Positions 17,404-28,132 of a DNA stretch of 64,000 nt are shown here, in pieces. Each line of letters begins with the position of its first letter. Positions within the stretch are counted from its first letter, which is position 1. Source of the DNA: Rhodococcus gordoniae. Its GTDB lineage: Bacteria; Actinomycetota; Actinomycetes; Mycobacteriales; Mycobacteriaceae. The position numbers and the translations under genes were made by a program. The stretch lies in NCBI RefSeq assembly GCF_001646655.1, contig NZ_LPZN01000014.1, positions 1 through 64,000 on the forward strand. Reading direction: 5' to 3'. Under the pieces are notes generated by a model, which saw only the letters and a list, made by a program, of their open reading frames with translations, was not told the DNA's origin and made no database searches.

Positions 17404-17492
17404 GAACTCGCGTGCGGAGGGGAAGGGTTCGGGGACTTTGGTCCCTCTATAGGGATCACCTACCTGCGGTGCGCCTGCACCTCGACACGAAT

Positions 17493-17506
17493 AAGAACAT
17501 GTTCTA
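17493..17506. promoter_or_regulatory. KstR-type operator (hsaADCB promoter)
   Basis: AAGAACATGTTCTA has the AACnnGTT core with one deviation at the first base; it is embedded in TAAGAACATGTTCTAG. It lies 44 bp before the GTG of hsaA, divergent from the kshA box 90 bp away. Confidence 0.8.
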
Positions 17507-17550
17507 GTCTCGGTACAAGCGATCATTTCCTGAACAGACGGGAGCGTCCA

Positions 17551-20509
<2,959 letters not shown>

Positions 20510-20510
<1 letters not shown>

Positions 20511-21097
20511 TGACCGCGCCGGAGGCCGGACGGGACGGTGCGATCGACCCGCGGGCGTTCCGCACCGTGCTCGGGCAATTCTGCACCGGCGTCACCGTCA
20601 TCACCACCACCGAGGACGACGGGACGCCGGTGGGATTCGCGTGCCAGTCGTTCGCCGCGTTGTCGCTCGACCCGCCGTTGGTGCTGTTCTGTCCCACGAA
20701 GCAGTCGCGGTCGTGGGCGGCGATCGAACGAGCCGGCCGGTTCTGCGTCAACGTTCTCGCCGAGGAGCAGCAGCAGACCTGCGCGCGGTTCGGCTCCCGC
20801 GAACCCGACAAGTTCGCCGGCCTCGATTGGACGTCCTCACCGCTGGGCTCACCCGTCCTCACCGGATCGCTCGCGCACATCGACTGCACGGTCGAGACGG
20901 TGCACGACGGGGGAGACCACTGGGTGGTGTTCGGGCGTGTGTCGTCGCTGAGCGAAGTGCGCGACGACAAGGAGCGCCCGCTGCTCTTCTACCGGGGGCA
21001 GTACACCGGGATCGAACCGGAGAAGACCACTCCGGCGCCCTGGCGCGACGACCTCGAAGCGTTCCTCACCTCGGTCACGGAGGACACCTGGTTGTAG
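20510..21097 (+). CDS. hsaB: Flavin reductase HsaB
   Basis: 195 residues, FMN reductase of the HpaC/flavin-reductase-like domain family. Motifs: FCTGVTVITT near the N-terminus, GFACQSFAALSLDPPLVLFC and the GRVSSLS region near the end. It supplies reduced FMN to HsaA using NADH. ATG 20510 overlaps the hsaC stop; GTG 20507 one codon earlier is also possible. Last gene of the operon; a 21-bp perfect hairpin follows 9 bp after its stop. Confidence 0.92.
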
Positions 21098-21105
21098 ACC
21101 GCACG

Positions 21106-21150
21106 ACGAAGCCGGGACGGCCACATGCGATGTGGCCGTCCCGGCTTCGT
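21106..21150. terminator. Bidirectional hairpin terminator (hsaB / PRC gene)
   Basis: A perfect 21-bp inverted repeat with the 3-base loop GCG separates the converging hsaB and PRC-barrel genes. It lies 9 bp after the hsaB stop and 8 bp from the other stop and can serve both strands. Confidence 0.9.
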
Positions 21151-21157
21151 ATGTGGA

Positions 21158-22201
21158 TCAGGAACGGTCGGTGTCGGTCGCGTCGTCCGGCGATTCCTCG
21201 TAGTACTCCGTGGTCACGACGCGGCGCACCAGGCGCGGCTTGCGCGGTCGATCGTCGTCCGCGCTGCCTGTCGCGGCCGTGTCCGTCTTCGCGTCGGTCG
21301 TGCCCGTGTCGGTGCCGGCCGGCTGCGGCGGCGTGAAGTGCGCCGGCCCCGTCGGCCCCGGACCGACGATCTCCTGCTCACCGCCGGTGCCGCCGGGCGC
21401 CGCGTGGCGGGCGGTGTCCGCCGCCGAGTGTGCGGTGCCGGACGGGTGCGCGGTGCCGGACGGGGCGGCCGGTGTCGACGCGGTATGCCCGGGCATCGAG
21501 TGCTCGAGCGATTCGTCCCTCTGGCCCTCGCTCGGCCGGTAGTTGCCGGCGATCTCCTCACGAGCGACATCGGGCGGCGTCGGCGAATGCCCGGTGCTCG
21601 CGGTGGGCGCATGCCCGGTCCCCGCAGTGGGTGACTGTGCGGTCCCCGCAGTGGGCGACTGTCCTGTTCCCGCCGGCGCTGCGGTGCCGTACGACTCGCC
21701 GGTGTGCGGCGCTCCGGTACTGCCCGGTCCGCCGGCTGCACCACCGACGAGACCGCCACCACCGGCCGTGTTCCGGTCGTCGAGGCCCCTCCGGTCGTCG
21801 GTGAACCCGGTCCGGTCGTCGGTCGACCCAGCCCGCTCGTCCGTGAATCCGCCCCGGTCGCCGGTGGATCCACCCTCTGCATGGGTGTCCCCGAACCGGC
21901 GGTAGTAGCGGTACAGTTCGTCCTCTTCGAGCGGCGTCAGCTCACCGTTCTCGTCGATGTTCGGGGCGCCGGTGATCGTGTCCTTGTCGAAGGGCAGGCG
22001 CACTCCGCTGCTGTCGAGTTCGGCTTCGTCGATGGGGGCGAAGTGCCGGCGTGTGCCGAACAGTCCCGTGACGACGGTGATCCATGCGGGTCGGCCCGTG
22101 TCGTTGTCCAGGTACACCTCTCCGACGCGTCCGAGCTTGTCACCGTCGGGCCCGTACGCGGTGGCGCGAGCGAGGGTGTCGATGTCGTCGTTGCTGATCA
22201 T
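21158..22201 (-). CDS. PRC-barrel domain protein with repeat-rich tail
   Basis: 347 residues. Residues 1-~100 form a PRC-barrel: ATAYGPDGDKLGRVGEVYLD, TGRPAWITVVTGLFGTRRHF, then FAPIDEAELDSSGVRLPFD and the closing LTPLEEDELYRYYRRFGD. The rest is a Gly/Thr/Ala/Asp-rich, probably disordered tail with tandem units (T-D-[DE]-R-x-G-[FS] at ~110-140 and 8-residue units of TAGTxxSP type at ~180-205), ending in a basic PRKPRLVRRVV segment followed by an acidic TTEYYEESPDDATD. Such proteins are often stress-induced in actinobacteria; function is unknown. It starts at ATG 22201, 119 bp from the divergent aminotransferase operator. Confidence 0.85.
   Translation of the reverse strand: MISNDDIDTLARATAYGPDGDKLGRVGEVYLDNDTGRPAWITVVTGLFGTRRHFAPIDEAELDSSGVRLPFDKDTITGAPNIDENGELTPLEEDELYRYYRRFGDTHAEGGSTGDRGGFTDERAGSTDDRTGFTDDRRGLDDRNTAGGGGLVGGAAGGPGSTGAPHTGESYGTAAPAGTGQSPTAGTAQSPTAGTGHAPTASTGHSPTPPDVAREEIAGNYRPSEGQRDESLEHSMPGHTASTPAAPSGTAHPSGTAHSAADTARHAAPGGTGGEQEIVGPGPTGPAHFTPPQPAGTDTGTTDAKTDTAATGSADDDRPRKPRLVRRVVTTEYYEESPDDATDTDRS
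21592..21663. repeat. Three 24-bp tandem repeats in the PRC gene
   Basis: Units begin at 21592, 21616 and 21640; the last two are near-identical (GGTCCCCGCAGTGGGYGACT core). They encode the 8-residue repeat in the disordered tail and may vary in copy number between strains. Confidence 0.75.
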
Positions 22202-22320
22202 GATGTCCTCATCCGTGGGCGATGCGGCTTACTGCAGTGCGGATGCCCTCCGGTGAGAGTGACGAAACGCCGTTGTCACACCGCTCGCCGTTGCGCGACC
22301 CCTCTCCGCGTGTTATCCAT

Positions 22321-22332
22321 ATTGTCAACAAT
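22321..22332. promoter_or_regulatory. Putative GntR operator, copy 1 (aminotransferase promoter)
   Basis: The perfect palindrome ATTGTCAACAAT lies 50 bp before the aminotransferase ATG. The identical 12-mer recurs at 26598-26609 in the divergent promoter of the same gene island, which encodes a FadR-type GntR regulator. TTGT-n-ACAA type palindromes are common operators of this family. Confidence 0.65.
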
Positions 22333-22382
22333 CCGACAACAAGCATGAGGGTTCGCTCCCTCGGCTGTTCGGAGGGATCGTC

Positions 22383-23624
22383 ATGACCCGACTGTCACCC
22401 CGCCTGCTACAGGCGACGTCCGTCACCGTCGACCATGCCGAGGGGTGTTACGTCCACGGCACCGACGGACGCCGCTACCTCGACTTCACCGCCGGTATCG
22501 GCGTGACGAGCACCGGGCATTGTCATCCGCACGTCGTCGAAGCCGCGCGCCGGCAGATCGGCTCGCTCATCCACGGGCAGTACACGACCGTGATGCACCG
22601 GCCCCTGCTCGAACTCACCGAACGGCTGGGCACGGTACTGCCCGGAGGGCTCGACTCGTTGTTCTTCGCCAATTCGGGTAGCGAGGCCGTCGAAGCGGCG
22701 TTGCGGCTGGCCCGGCAGGCGACGGGACGCCCCGGAATCGTCGTCTTCCACGGCGGTTTCCACGGCCGGACCGTCGCCGCTGCGACGATGACGACCTCGG
22801 GAACCCGCTTCTCCGCTGGATTCTCACCGCTCATGGGTGGTGTACACGTCGCTCCGTTCCCCACCGCCTATCGATACGGCTGGTCGGAGGAGGAGGCGAC
22901 CGACTTCGCGCTGCAGGAACTGGACTACCTGTTCGCGACCCTGGTGGCACCGGACGAGATCGCGGCCTTCGTCGTCGAACCGGTCCTGGGCGAGGGCGGC
23001 TACGTACCGGGGAACACGCGGTTCTTCCGCGGATTGCGGCAACGGGCCGACGAGCACGGCATCCTGCTCGTCTTCGACGAGATCCAGACCGGTTTCGGCC
23101 GCACCGGAAAGTTCTTCGGCCACCAGCACTTCGGAGTGCGACCCGACGTCATCACCATCGCCAAGGGGCTCGCGAGCGGTTTCCCGTTGTCGGGTATCGC
23201 CGCCTCCGAGGAGCTCATGGAGCGCGCCCGCCCGGGATCGCAGGGCGGGACGTACGGGGCGAATGCCGTCTCGTGCGCGGCGGCCGTGGCCACTCTCGAC
23301 GTGATCGAGAAGGAAGGGCTCGTCGACAACGCGGCCACGCGTGGACGCGAACTGCTCTCCGGTGCGCGGGAGCGCGCGACCGGCGATATCGGCGACGTGC
23401 GGGGGCTCGGTCTCATGGTGGGCCTCGAATTCACCACCGAGGGGTCTCCCGATCGGGACCGCGCAACCGCCGCACAACAACTCGCATCCCGAAAGGGATT
23501 GCTGCTGTTGACCTGTGGTGCCCACATGAATGTGGTGCGTATGATCCCACCCCTGATCGTCACCGCGCAGCAGATCGATGATGCGCTCGGCATCTGGTCC
23601 GAAGTCCTCGCAGAGGTCCGATAA
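22383..23624 (+). CDS. Class III PLP aminotransferase
   Basis: 413 residues, 4-aminobutyrate/ornithine aminotransferase group. Visible: SGSEAVEAALRLARQATGR and HGGFHGRTVAA (PLP phosphate/ring contacts), LVFDEIQTGFGRTGKF (Asp for the pyridine nitrogen) and the Schiff-base lysine in TIAKGLASGFPLSG. It moves an omega-amino group from an amine or amino acid to an oxoacid, giving a semialdehyde or ketone. ATG 22383 follows GGAGGG. The palindrome ATTGTCAACAAT lies 50 bp upstream. It is followed 22 bp later by the DUF3830 gene, so both form a short operon. Substrate unknown; the amidase next door may provide it. Confidence 0.9.
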   Translation: MTRLSPRLLQATSVTVDHAEGCYVHGTDGRRYLDFTAGIGVTSTGHCHPHVVEAARRQIGSLIHGQYTTVMHRPLLELTERLGTVLPGGLDSLFFANSGSEAVEAALRLARQATGRPGIVVFHGGFHGRTVAAATMTTSGTRFSAGFSPLMGGVHVAPFPTAYRYGWSEEEATDFALQELDYLFATLVAPDEIAAFVVEPVLGEGGYVPGNTRFFRGLRQRADEHGILLVFDEIQTGFGRTGKFFGHQHFGVRPDVITIAKGLASGFPLSGIAASEELMERARPGSQGGTYGANAVSCAAAVATLDVIEKEGLVDNAATRGRELLSGARERATGDIGDVRGLGLMVGLEFTTEGSPDRDRATAAQQLASRKGLLLLTCGAHMNVVRMIPPLIVTAQQIDDALGIWSEVLAEVR

Positions 23625-23646
23625 TCCGTCGAACGAGGGAGTCCGC

Positions 23647-24141
23647 GTGGCCCGATACATCACGATCGCTCTCGACAAGCGCGACATCACGTGCAGAGCA
23701 CGACTTCTCGACGACGAAGCGCCGCTCACCTGCGCGGCGGTGTGGGATGCGTTGCCGCAGAGCGGTGCCGCCTTCCATGCCAAGTACGCTCGCAACGAGT
23801 TGTACACCCTGGTGCCGAGGATCGCCGGGGCACCGCACCGGGAGAATCCGACGGTGACGCCGATCCCCGGCGACGTGTGCCTGTTCGATTTCGAACCGTG
23901 GGAGATCGGCAATCCCGCCTATGGCTACGAACCCGGCTCGCAGGCCCATGCCTCGCAGGGGGCGACCGATCTCGCGTTGTTCTACGGACGGAACAATCTG
24001 CTGCTCAACGGCGACGTGGGCTGGGTGCCGGGCAATGTCTTCGCGAGCATCGAGGACGGCCTGCCCGAACTCGCCGTCGCGTGCAACGACCTGTGGATCG
24101 GGGGTGTCGTAGGGGAGACGCTGAGCTTCGCCCGCGCGTAG
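23647..24141 (+). CDS. DUF3830 (cyclophilin-like) protein
   Basis: 164 residues. The sequence matches the DUF3830 family: N-terminal ITIALDKRDITCRARLLDDE, APLTCAAVWDALP, then a central PGDVCLFDFEPWEIGNPAY and C-terminal GNVFASIEDGLPELAVACN. These proteins have a small cyclophilin-like beta barrel; many are encoded next to amidases and Asp/Glu racemase-like genes, as here, but no activity is established. GTG 23647 follows a GAGGGAG site. It is the second gene of the aminotransferase operon and is followed by a hairpin at 24153. Confidence 0.83.
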   Translation: MARYITIALDKRDITCRARLLDDEAPLTCAAVWDALPQSGAAFHAKYARNELYTLVPRIAGAPHRENPTVTPIPGDVCLFDFEPWEIGNPAYGYEPGSQAHASQGATDLALFYGRNNLLLNGDVGWVPGNVFASIEDGLPELAVACNDLWIGGVVGETLSFARA

Positions 24142-24152
24142 ACGGGCGCCGA

Positions 24153-24189
24153 ACCGAACGGTACCGCGCGATGTGCGGTGCCGTTCGGT
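24153..24189. terminator. Hairpin terminator between DUF3830 and amidase genes
   Basis: ACCGAACGGTACCGC pairs with GCGGTGCCGTTCGGT with one G-T mismatch over a 7-base loop. It lies between the converging stop codons (24141 and 24193) and can act on both strands. Confidence 0.75.
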
Positions 24190-24192
24190 GGG

Positions 24193-25563
24193 TCAGCTCA
24201 GTGCGTGCTCGGCGAATCTCGCCACCGCGAGCAGCAGGTCGTCCGAGTGCCGCGGCCCGACGATCTGCAGACCCACGGGCAGGCCCGCCGAGGTCGTCCC
24301 GACGGGCAGGCTGATGGCGGGCTGCTGCGTGAGATTGAAGGGATAGGTGAACGGGGTCCACTGCGGCCACGAGGTCAGCGACGACCCCGGCGGCACGTCG
24401 TGGCCGGCCTCGAATGCGGGGATCGGCATCGTCGGGGTGAGCAGAACGTTGAACTTCTGGTGGAACATCCCCATCGTGATGCCGACCGCCGCCGCGACCG
24501 CGCGGGCTTCGAGATAGTCCACGGCACCGAGTTGTTCGCCGTGCGACCATACGCGTCCGAGTCCGGGGTCCACCTTGTCCCGCGTGCCCTCGGGGAAGGT
24601 CTTCAGCATCGTGGCTGCGCCTGCCGCCCAGAGGTTCTCGAAAGCCTCGAGCGGGTCGGTGAAACCGGGATCGGCGGCGGTCACCCGTAGTCCTGCCTCG
24701 TCGAGCACGCGGACCGCCCGGTCGACGATCTCACCCACCTCTGGATCGACGTGGACGTATCCGAGGGTCTTCGAGTAGGCGACGTCCATCCCCACCACCT
24801 CACGATGGAGGCCACCGCGGAAGGTCGTGAGGGGCGGTGCCAGCGCTGTCGGATCCCGGGGATCGGGCAGGGAGAGAATGTCGGTGAGCAGCGCCGCGTC
24901 CTCGACCGTCCGGGTGATCGGCCCGGCATGCGCGAGCGGCCCGAACGGGCTGGCGGGGAAGATCGGGATCCGCCCGTGGGTGGGCTTGAATCCGACGACG
25001 CCGCAGAACGACGCGGGGATGCGGATGCTGCCCCCACCGTCGGTGCCGACGGAGCACGGACCGAATCCGGCCGCGACCGCCGCCGCGCTGCCCCCGGACG
25101 AGCCACCGGCGGTCTTCGTCGTGTCGGCGGGATTCGTGGTCACCCCGTAGAGTGCCGAATCGGTCACCGCCTTCCATGCGATCTCCGGAGTGGTGGTCTT
25201 GCCCACCAACACCATCCCGTCCTCCCGCAGCCGGGCCGCGACCGGGCTGTCGACGTTCCAGTCCTGGTTCTCGTCGACGGCCTGCGAACCTCGCAGGGTC
25301 GGCCATCCGTCGGTGAGGAAGACGTCTTTGATCGAGATGGGGACCCCGTCGAGCAGACCCTTCGAATAACCGGTCCGCCACCGCTCCTCGGACCTACGGG
25401 CCTGGTCGAGTGCCTTCTCCTCGTCGACGAGGCAGAACGAGTTGATCTCGCGGTCGTGGGATGCGATCCGATCGAGCACGGCTCGCGTCACCTCGACGGG
25501 AGACAACTTGCCCGAGGAGAAGGCCGACACGAGTTCGACGGCGGTCATCTCTGTGGGCTCCAT
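24193..25563 (-). CDS. Amidase signature family hydrolase
   Basis: 456 residues. The Ser-cisSer-Lys triad is complete: Lys in VPISIKDVFLTDG, cis-Ser in TAGGSSGGSAAAVAAG and nucleophile Ser in GTDGGGSIRIPASFCG. The C-terminus has the usual PVGLQIVGPRHSDDLLL. It hydrolyses a carboxamide (or related C-N bond) to acid and amine. ATG 25563 is preceded by GAAGGAGGCACG. It follows the dehydrogenase gene by 32 bp on the same strand, so it is the second gene of the leftward arm of the GntR-linked island. The substrate is unknown; a malonamate-, maleamate- or N-acyl-type amide would fit the isomerase-like neighbours. Confidence 0.9.
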   Translation of the reverse strand: MEPTEMTAVELVSAFSSGKLSPVEVTRAVLDRIASHDREINSFCLVDEEKALDQARRSEERWRTGYSKGLLDGVPISIKDVFLTDGWPTLRGSQAVDENQDWNVDSPVAARLREDGMVLVGKTTTPEIAWKAVTDSALYGVTTNPADTTKTAGGSSGGSAAAVAAGFGPCSVGTDGGGSIRIPASFCGVVGFKPTHGRIPIFPASPFGPLAHAGPITRTVEDAALLTDILSLPDPRDPTALAPPLTTFRGGLHREVVGMDVAYSKTLGYVHVDPEVGEIVDRAVRVLDEAGLRVTAADPGFTDPLEAFENLWAAGAATMLKTFPEGTRDKVDPGLGRVWSHGEQLGAVDYLEARAVAAAVGITMGMFHQKFNVLLTPTMPIPAFEAGHDVPPGSSLTSWPQWTPFTYPFNLTQQPAISLPVGTTSAGLPVGLQIVGPRHSDDLLLAVARFAEHALS

Positions 25564-25595
25564 CGTGCCTCCTTCTCGTCGGACGATGCCGACTC

Positions 25596-26570
25596 TCACG
25601 CGCCGGGCACGTAACCCAGCTTCTTGTCCACCACGTTCCGAAGAGGTTCGCCACTGCGGTGACGGTGGAAGTTGTCGACGAAGACGTCCACCAGCGCGTC
25701 GCGCCAGCCGACGAAGTCTCCCGAATTGTGCGGGGTGATCGAGACATTCGGCATGTCCCAGAGCGGATGGTCGTCGGGGAGCGGTTCGACGTCGAGCACG
25801 TCGAGTGCGGCGCCGGAGATCGTGCCGGCCCGCAGTGCCTCGACCAGGTCGCCGGTGCGCACGAGTTCGCCCCGCCCGACGTTGACGAACCGGGCCTGCG
25901 GCTTCATCGCGGCGAACATCCGGGCGTCGAACAGGTGCCGGGTCTGCTCCGTGAGCGGCGCGGCCACGACGACGAAATCGGCGTCGGCCAGGGCGGCCGG
26001 AAGATCGGCGGTCGCGGTGACGCTGCCGAAATCGGGGTCGTCGTGGCGAGGCCGTCGGCCGGAGCCGCGGACCGTCATCCCCACGGCGGAGAGCAGCCGC
26101 GCGATCGCGCGACCGATCGGACCGGTGCCGACGACGAGCACGGAGCGCCCGGCGATGCGTTCGGATTCGCGGTGCTTCCAGATGTGCCCGTGCTGGAGCC
26201 GCAGCGATTCGGGGATGTCCTTGGCGAAGGAGAGTATCTGGGCGAGCACGTATTCGGCGATCGCCCCGTCGAAGACTCCGCGGGAGTTGGTGACGACCAC
26301 GTCGCTGTCGCGCAGCTCGGGGAACATGAGGGCGTCGACCCCGGCCGCGGCGACGTGGATCCATCGCAGGGACGTCGCGGCATGCCAGGCCGCAGGCAGG
26401 GCATCGGTGAGGAAGTCGTACGCGAACAGGATGTCGGCACCGTCGAGCGCATCGGCCAGACCGGCGGCGTCGGTACAGCGCACCGCGGCATGTTCGGCCA
26501 CCGGGGTCATCCGCGCGCGGTCCGGCACGGCTTCGGCATGAAGCACTGCAACGACCGGCTCGGCATCCAC
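25596..26570 (-). CDS. D-2-hydroxyacid dehydrogenase family protein
   Basis: 324 residues. Rossmann motif VVGTGPIGRAIARLLSAVG, then catalytic Arg in FVNVGRGELVRTGDL, Glu in DVLDVEPLPDDHPL and His in SITPHNSGDF. It should reduce a 2-oxoacid to the D-2-hydroxyacid (or the reverse) with NAD(P)H. GTG 26570 is chosen because it directly begins the first beta strand (VVAVLHAE); the frame stays open for 48 more codons, but this would run through the palindrome at 26598-26609 and the promoter region. First gene of the leftward arm of the island, divergent from the isomerase-like pair. Confidence 0.87.
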   Translation of the reverse strand: MDAEPVVAVLHAEAVPDRARMTPVAEHAAVRCTDAAGLADALDGADILFAYDFLTDALPAAWHAATSLRWIHVAAAGVDALMFPELRDSDVVVTNSRGVFDGAIAEYVLAQILSFAKDIPESLRLQHGHIWKHRESERIAGRSVLVVGTGPIGRAIARLLSAVGMTVRGSGRRPRHDDPDFGSVTATADLPAALADADFVVVAAPLTEQTRHLFDARMFAAMKPQARFVNVGRGELVRTGDLVEALRAGTISGAALDVLDVEPLPDDHPLWDMPNVSITPHNSGDFVGWRDALVDVFVDNFHRHRSGEPLRNVVDKKLGYVPGA

Positions 26571-26597
26571 GTTGACACCGTAGGAGCGCCTCGTATT

Positions 26598-26609
26598 ATT
26601 GTCAACAAT
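26598..26609. promoter_or_regulatory. Putative GntR operator, copy 2 (divergent promoter)
   Basis: ATTGTCAACAAT, identical to the palindrome at 22321-22332, in the 80-bp gap between the leftward dehydrogenase and the rightward isomerase-like gene. Read leftward it contains TTGACA and an AATAAT stretch, which may be promoter elements. Confidence 0.68.
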
Positions 26610-26650
26610 CCTCGAGGCTGAGGGAACTCTCGACGAAGCCGAGGGACCGT

Positions 26651-27391
26651 ATGGAACTGAACATTCCCGAATTCGAAGGTCCTCTGGCTCAGCGGGGCAT
26701 CGGTGTGATCGCACCCTTCGATCTCGCTCTGGAACGAGAATTGTGGCGATGGGCGCCGCTCGAGGTCAGCCTGCACCTCGCTCGGACCCCCTACGAACCG
26801 GTGCCGGTGAGTCGTGCCATGGCCGAACTGGTCTCCGACCGCCGGCACCTGATGGTCGCGACCCGCGACGTCCTGTCGGTGGAACCGGAAGTCGTTGCGT
26901 ATCTGTGTACCTCGGGAAGTTTCGTCAACGGGGTGACCTACGAGAAGGCCCTGTGCGACGCGATCTGCGAGGCGGGCGCCTCGTGCGCGGTGACGACCTC
27001 CGGCGCGCTCCTCGAAGCGCTCCGGAAGCTCGACCTCACCCGCATCTCGGTGATCACTCCCTACGACCGGGAACTCACCGACCTGCTGCGCGACTTCCTG
27101 GACGAAGCCGGGACCGAGGTCGTCCGATCGTCGCATCTCGGCCTGGGCGGCGGCATCTGGAAGGTCAACTACCGCACCATCGCCGAACACATCATCGGGG
27201 CCGACACACCCGATGCGCAGGCGATCTTCGTCAGTTGCACCAACCTGCCGACCTACGACCTGATCGCACCGCTCGAACGGGAACTCGGCAAGCCGGTCCT
27301 CACGGCCAACCAGCTCACCATCTGGGCGTGCCTCGGCCGGATGAAACTGCCCATGACCGGGCCCGGGAAATGGTTGAGAGGAGTCTTCTGA
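26651..27391 (+). CDS. Maleate isomerase-like Asp/Glu racemase superfamily protein
   Basis: 246 residues. Both catalytic cysteines of the family are present, in YLCTSGSFVNG (first half) and VSCTNLPTYD (second half), followed by GKPVLTANQLTIWACL, typical of maleate cis-trans isomerases and arylmalonate decarboxylases. The two-Cys state suits maleate isomerase or a racemase. ATG 26651 starts a rightward three-gene operon (two isomerase-like genes and the GntR regulator) and lies 41 bp after the palindrome. The stop is directly followed by the ATG of the paralogue, suggesting equal synthesis and perhaps a heteromer. Confidence 0.87.
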   Translation: MELNIPEFEGPLAQRGIGVIAPFDLALERELWRWAPLEVSLHLARTPYEPVPVSRAMAELVSDRRHLMVATRDVLSVEPEVVAYLCTSGSFVNGVTYEKALCDAICEAGASCAVTTSGALLEALRKLDLTRISVITPYDRELTDLLRDFLDEAGTEVVRSSHLGLGGGIWKVNYRTIAEHIIGADTPDAQAIFVSCTNLPTYDLIAPLERELGKPVLTANQLTIWACLGRMKLPMTGPGKWLRGVF

Positions 27392-28132
27392 ATGCATCGT
27401 GCCCGCCCGACCGTCGGGATCGTCTACCCGGATCATGCCGCCGAGGACGACTATCCGTTCGCCGCAGAACTCCTGGGGGTGAACCTGCCCGTCGCCCACA
27501 TCTACGGCACCGACCTGCATGCCGTTCCCGAACTCCTCGACCTGGGGAGCCCCGCCAGGCTCGCCGGAGGGGCGGCACAGTTCGCGGGTGAGCGCCTCGA
27601 CGCCCTCGTGTGGGCGTGCACGTCGGGCAGCTTCGTCTACGGGCCCGAGGGGGCACGCACTCAGATCGAGCGGCTCTCCCGGGCTGCCGGGGGTGTGCCC
27701 ACGACGAGCACCGGCATCGCGTTCGTCGCCGCGATCCGGTCGCTCGGGATCACCCGGACGGCCGTGGCGGCGAGTTATCCGCGCGATGTCGCCGACCTGT
27801 TCGTCGCCTTCCTCGCGGACGTCGGCATCGACATCGTGTCGCTCGCGGATGCCGGCATCGACACCGCCGCCGAGGTCGGCGCCCTGACCGGGGAGGCGGT
27901 GCTCGACTTCGTGCGAACCAACGATCACCCCGACGCCCAGGCGGTGCTGGTGCCCGACACCGCGATGCACACGCTGCGGATCGTGCGGGAGCTCGAGAAG
28001 GAGACCGGCAAACCGGTCCTCACCGCCAACCAGGTCACCGTATGGCACGGCCTGGAACTCGCCGGATATACAGTGGGATGCCCGGAGCTGGGCTCGCTGT
28101 TCGAGGAGGATGCCGATCATGGTGCTCGGTGA
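27392..28132 (+). CDS. Maleate isomerase-like paralogue lacking the second catalytic Cys
   Basis: 246 residues, paralogue of the preceding gene with the same length. The first cysteine motif is kept (WACTSGSFVYG), but the second, SCTNLPT in the neighbour, reads VPDTAMHT, so the second catalytic Cys is lost while the following GKPVLTANQVTVWHGLE is conserved. It may be a decarboxylase-like or one-Cys enzyme, or a subunit that works only with its neighbour. ATG 27392 abuts the upstream stop; its end overlaps the start of the GntR gene by 14 bp. Confidence 0.85.
   Translation: MHRARPTVGIVYPDHAAEDDYPFAAELLGVNLPVAHIYGTDLHAVPELLDLGSPARLAGGAAQFAGERLDALVWACTSGSFVYGPEGARTQIERLSRAAGGVPTTSTGIAFVAAIRSLGITRTAVAASYPRDVADLFVAFLADVGIDIVSLADAGIDTAAEVGALTGEAVLDFVRTNDHPDAQAVLVPDTAMHTLRIVRELEKETGKPVLTANQVTVWHGLELAGYTVGCPELGSLFEEDADHGAR

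Noticed and set aside
21592-21663. CRISPR-like repeat array
   Set aside because: The three 24-bp units are contiguous without spacers, are in frame and encode an 8-residue protein repeat.
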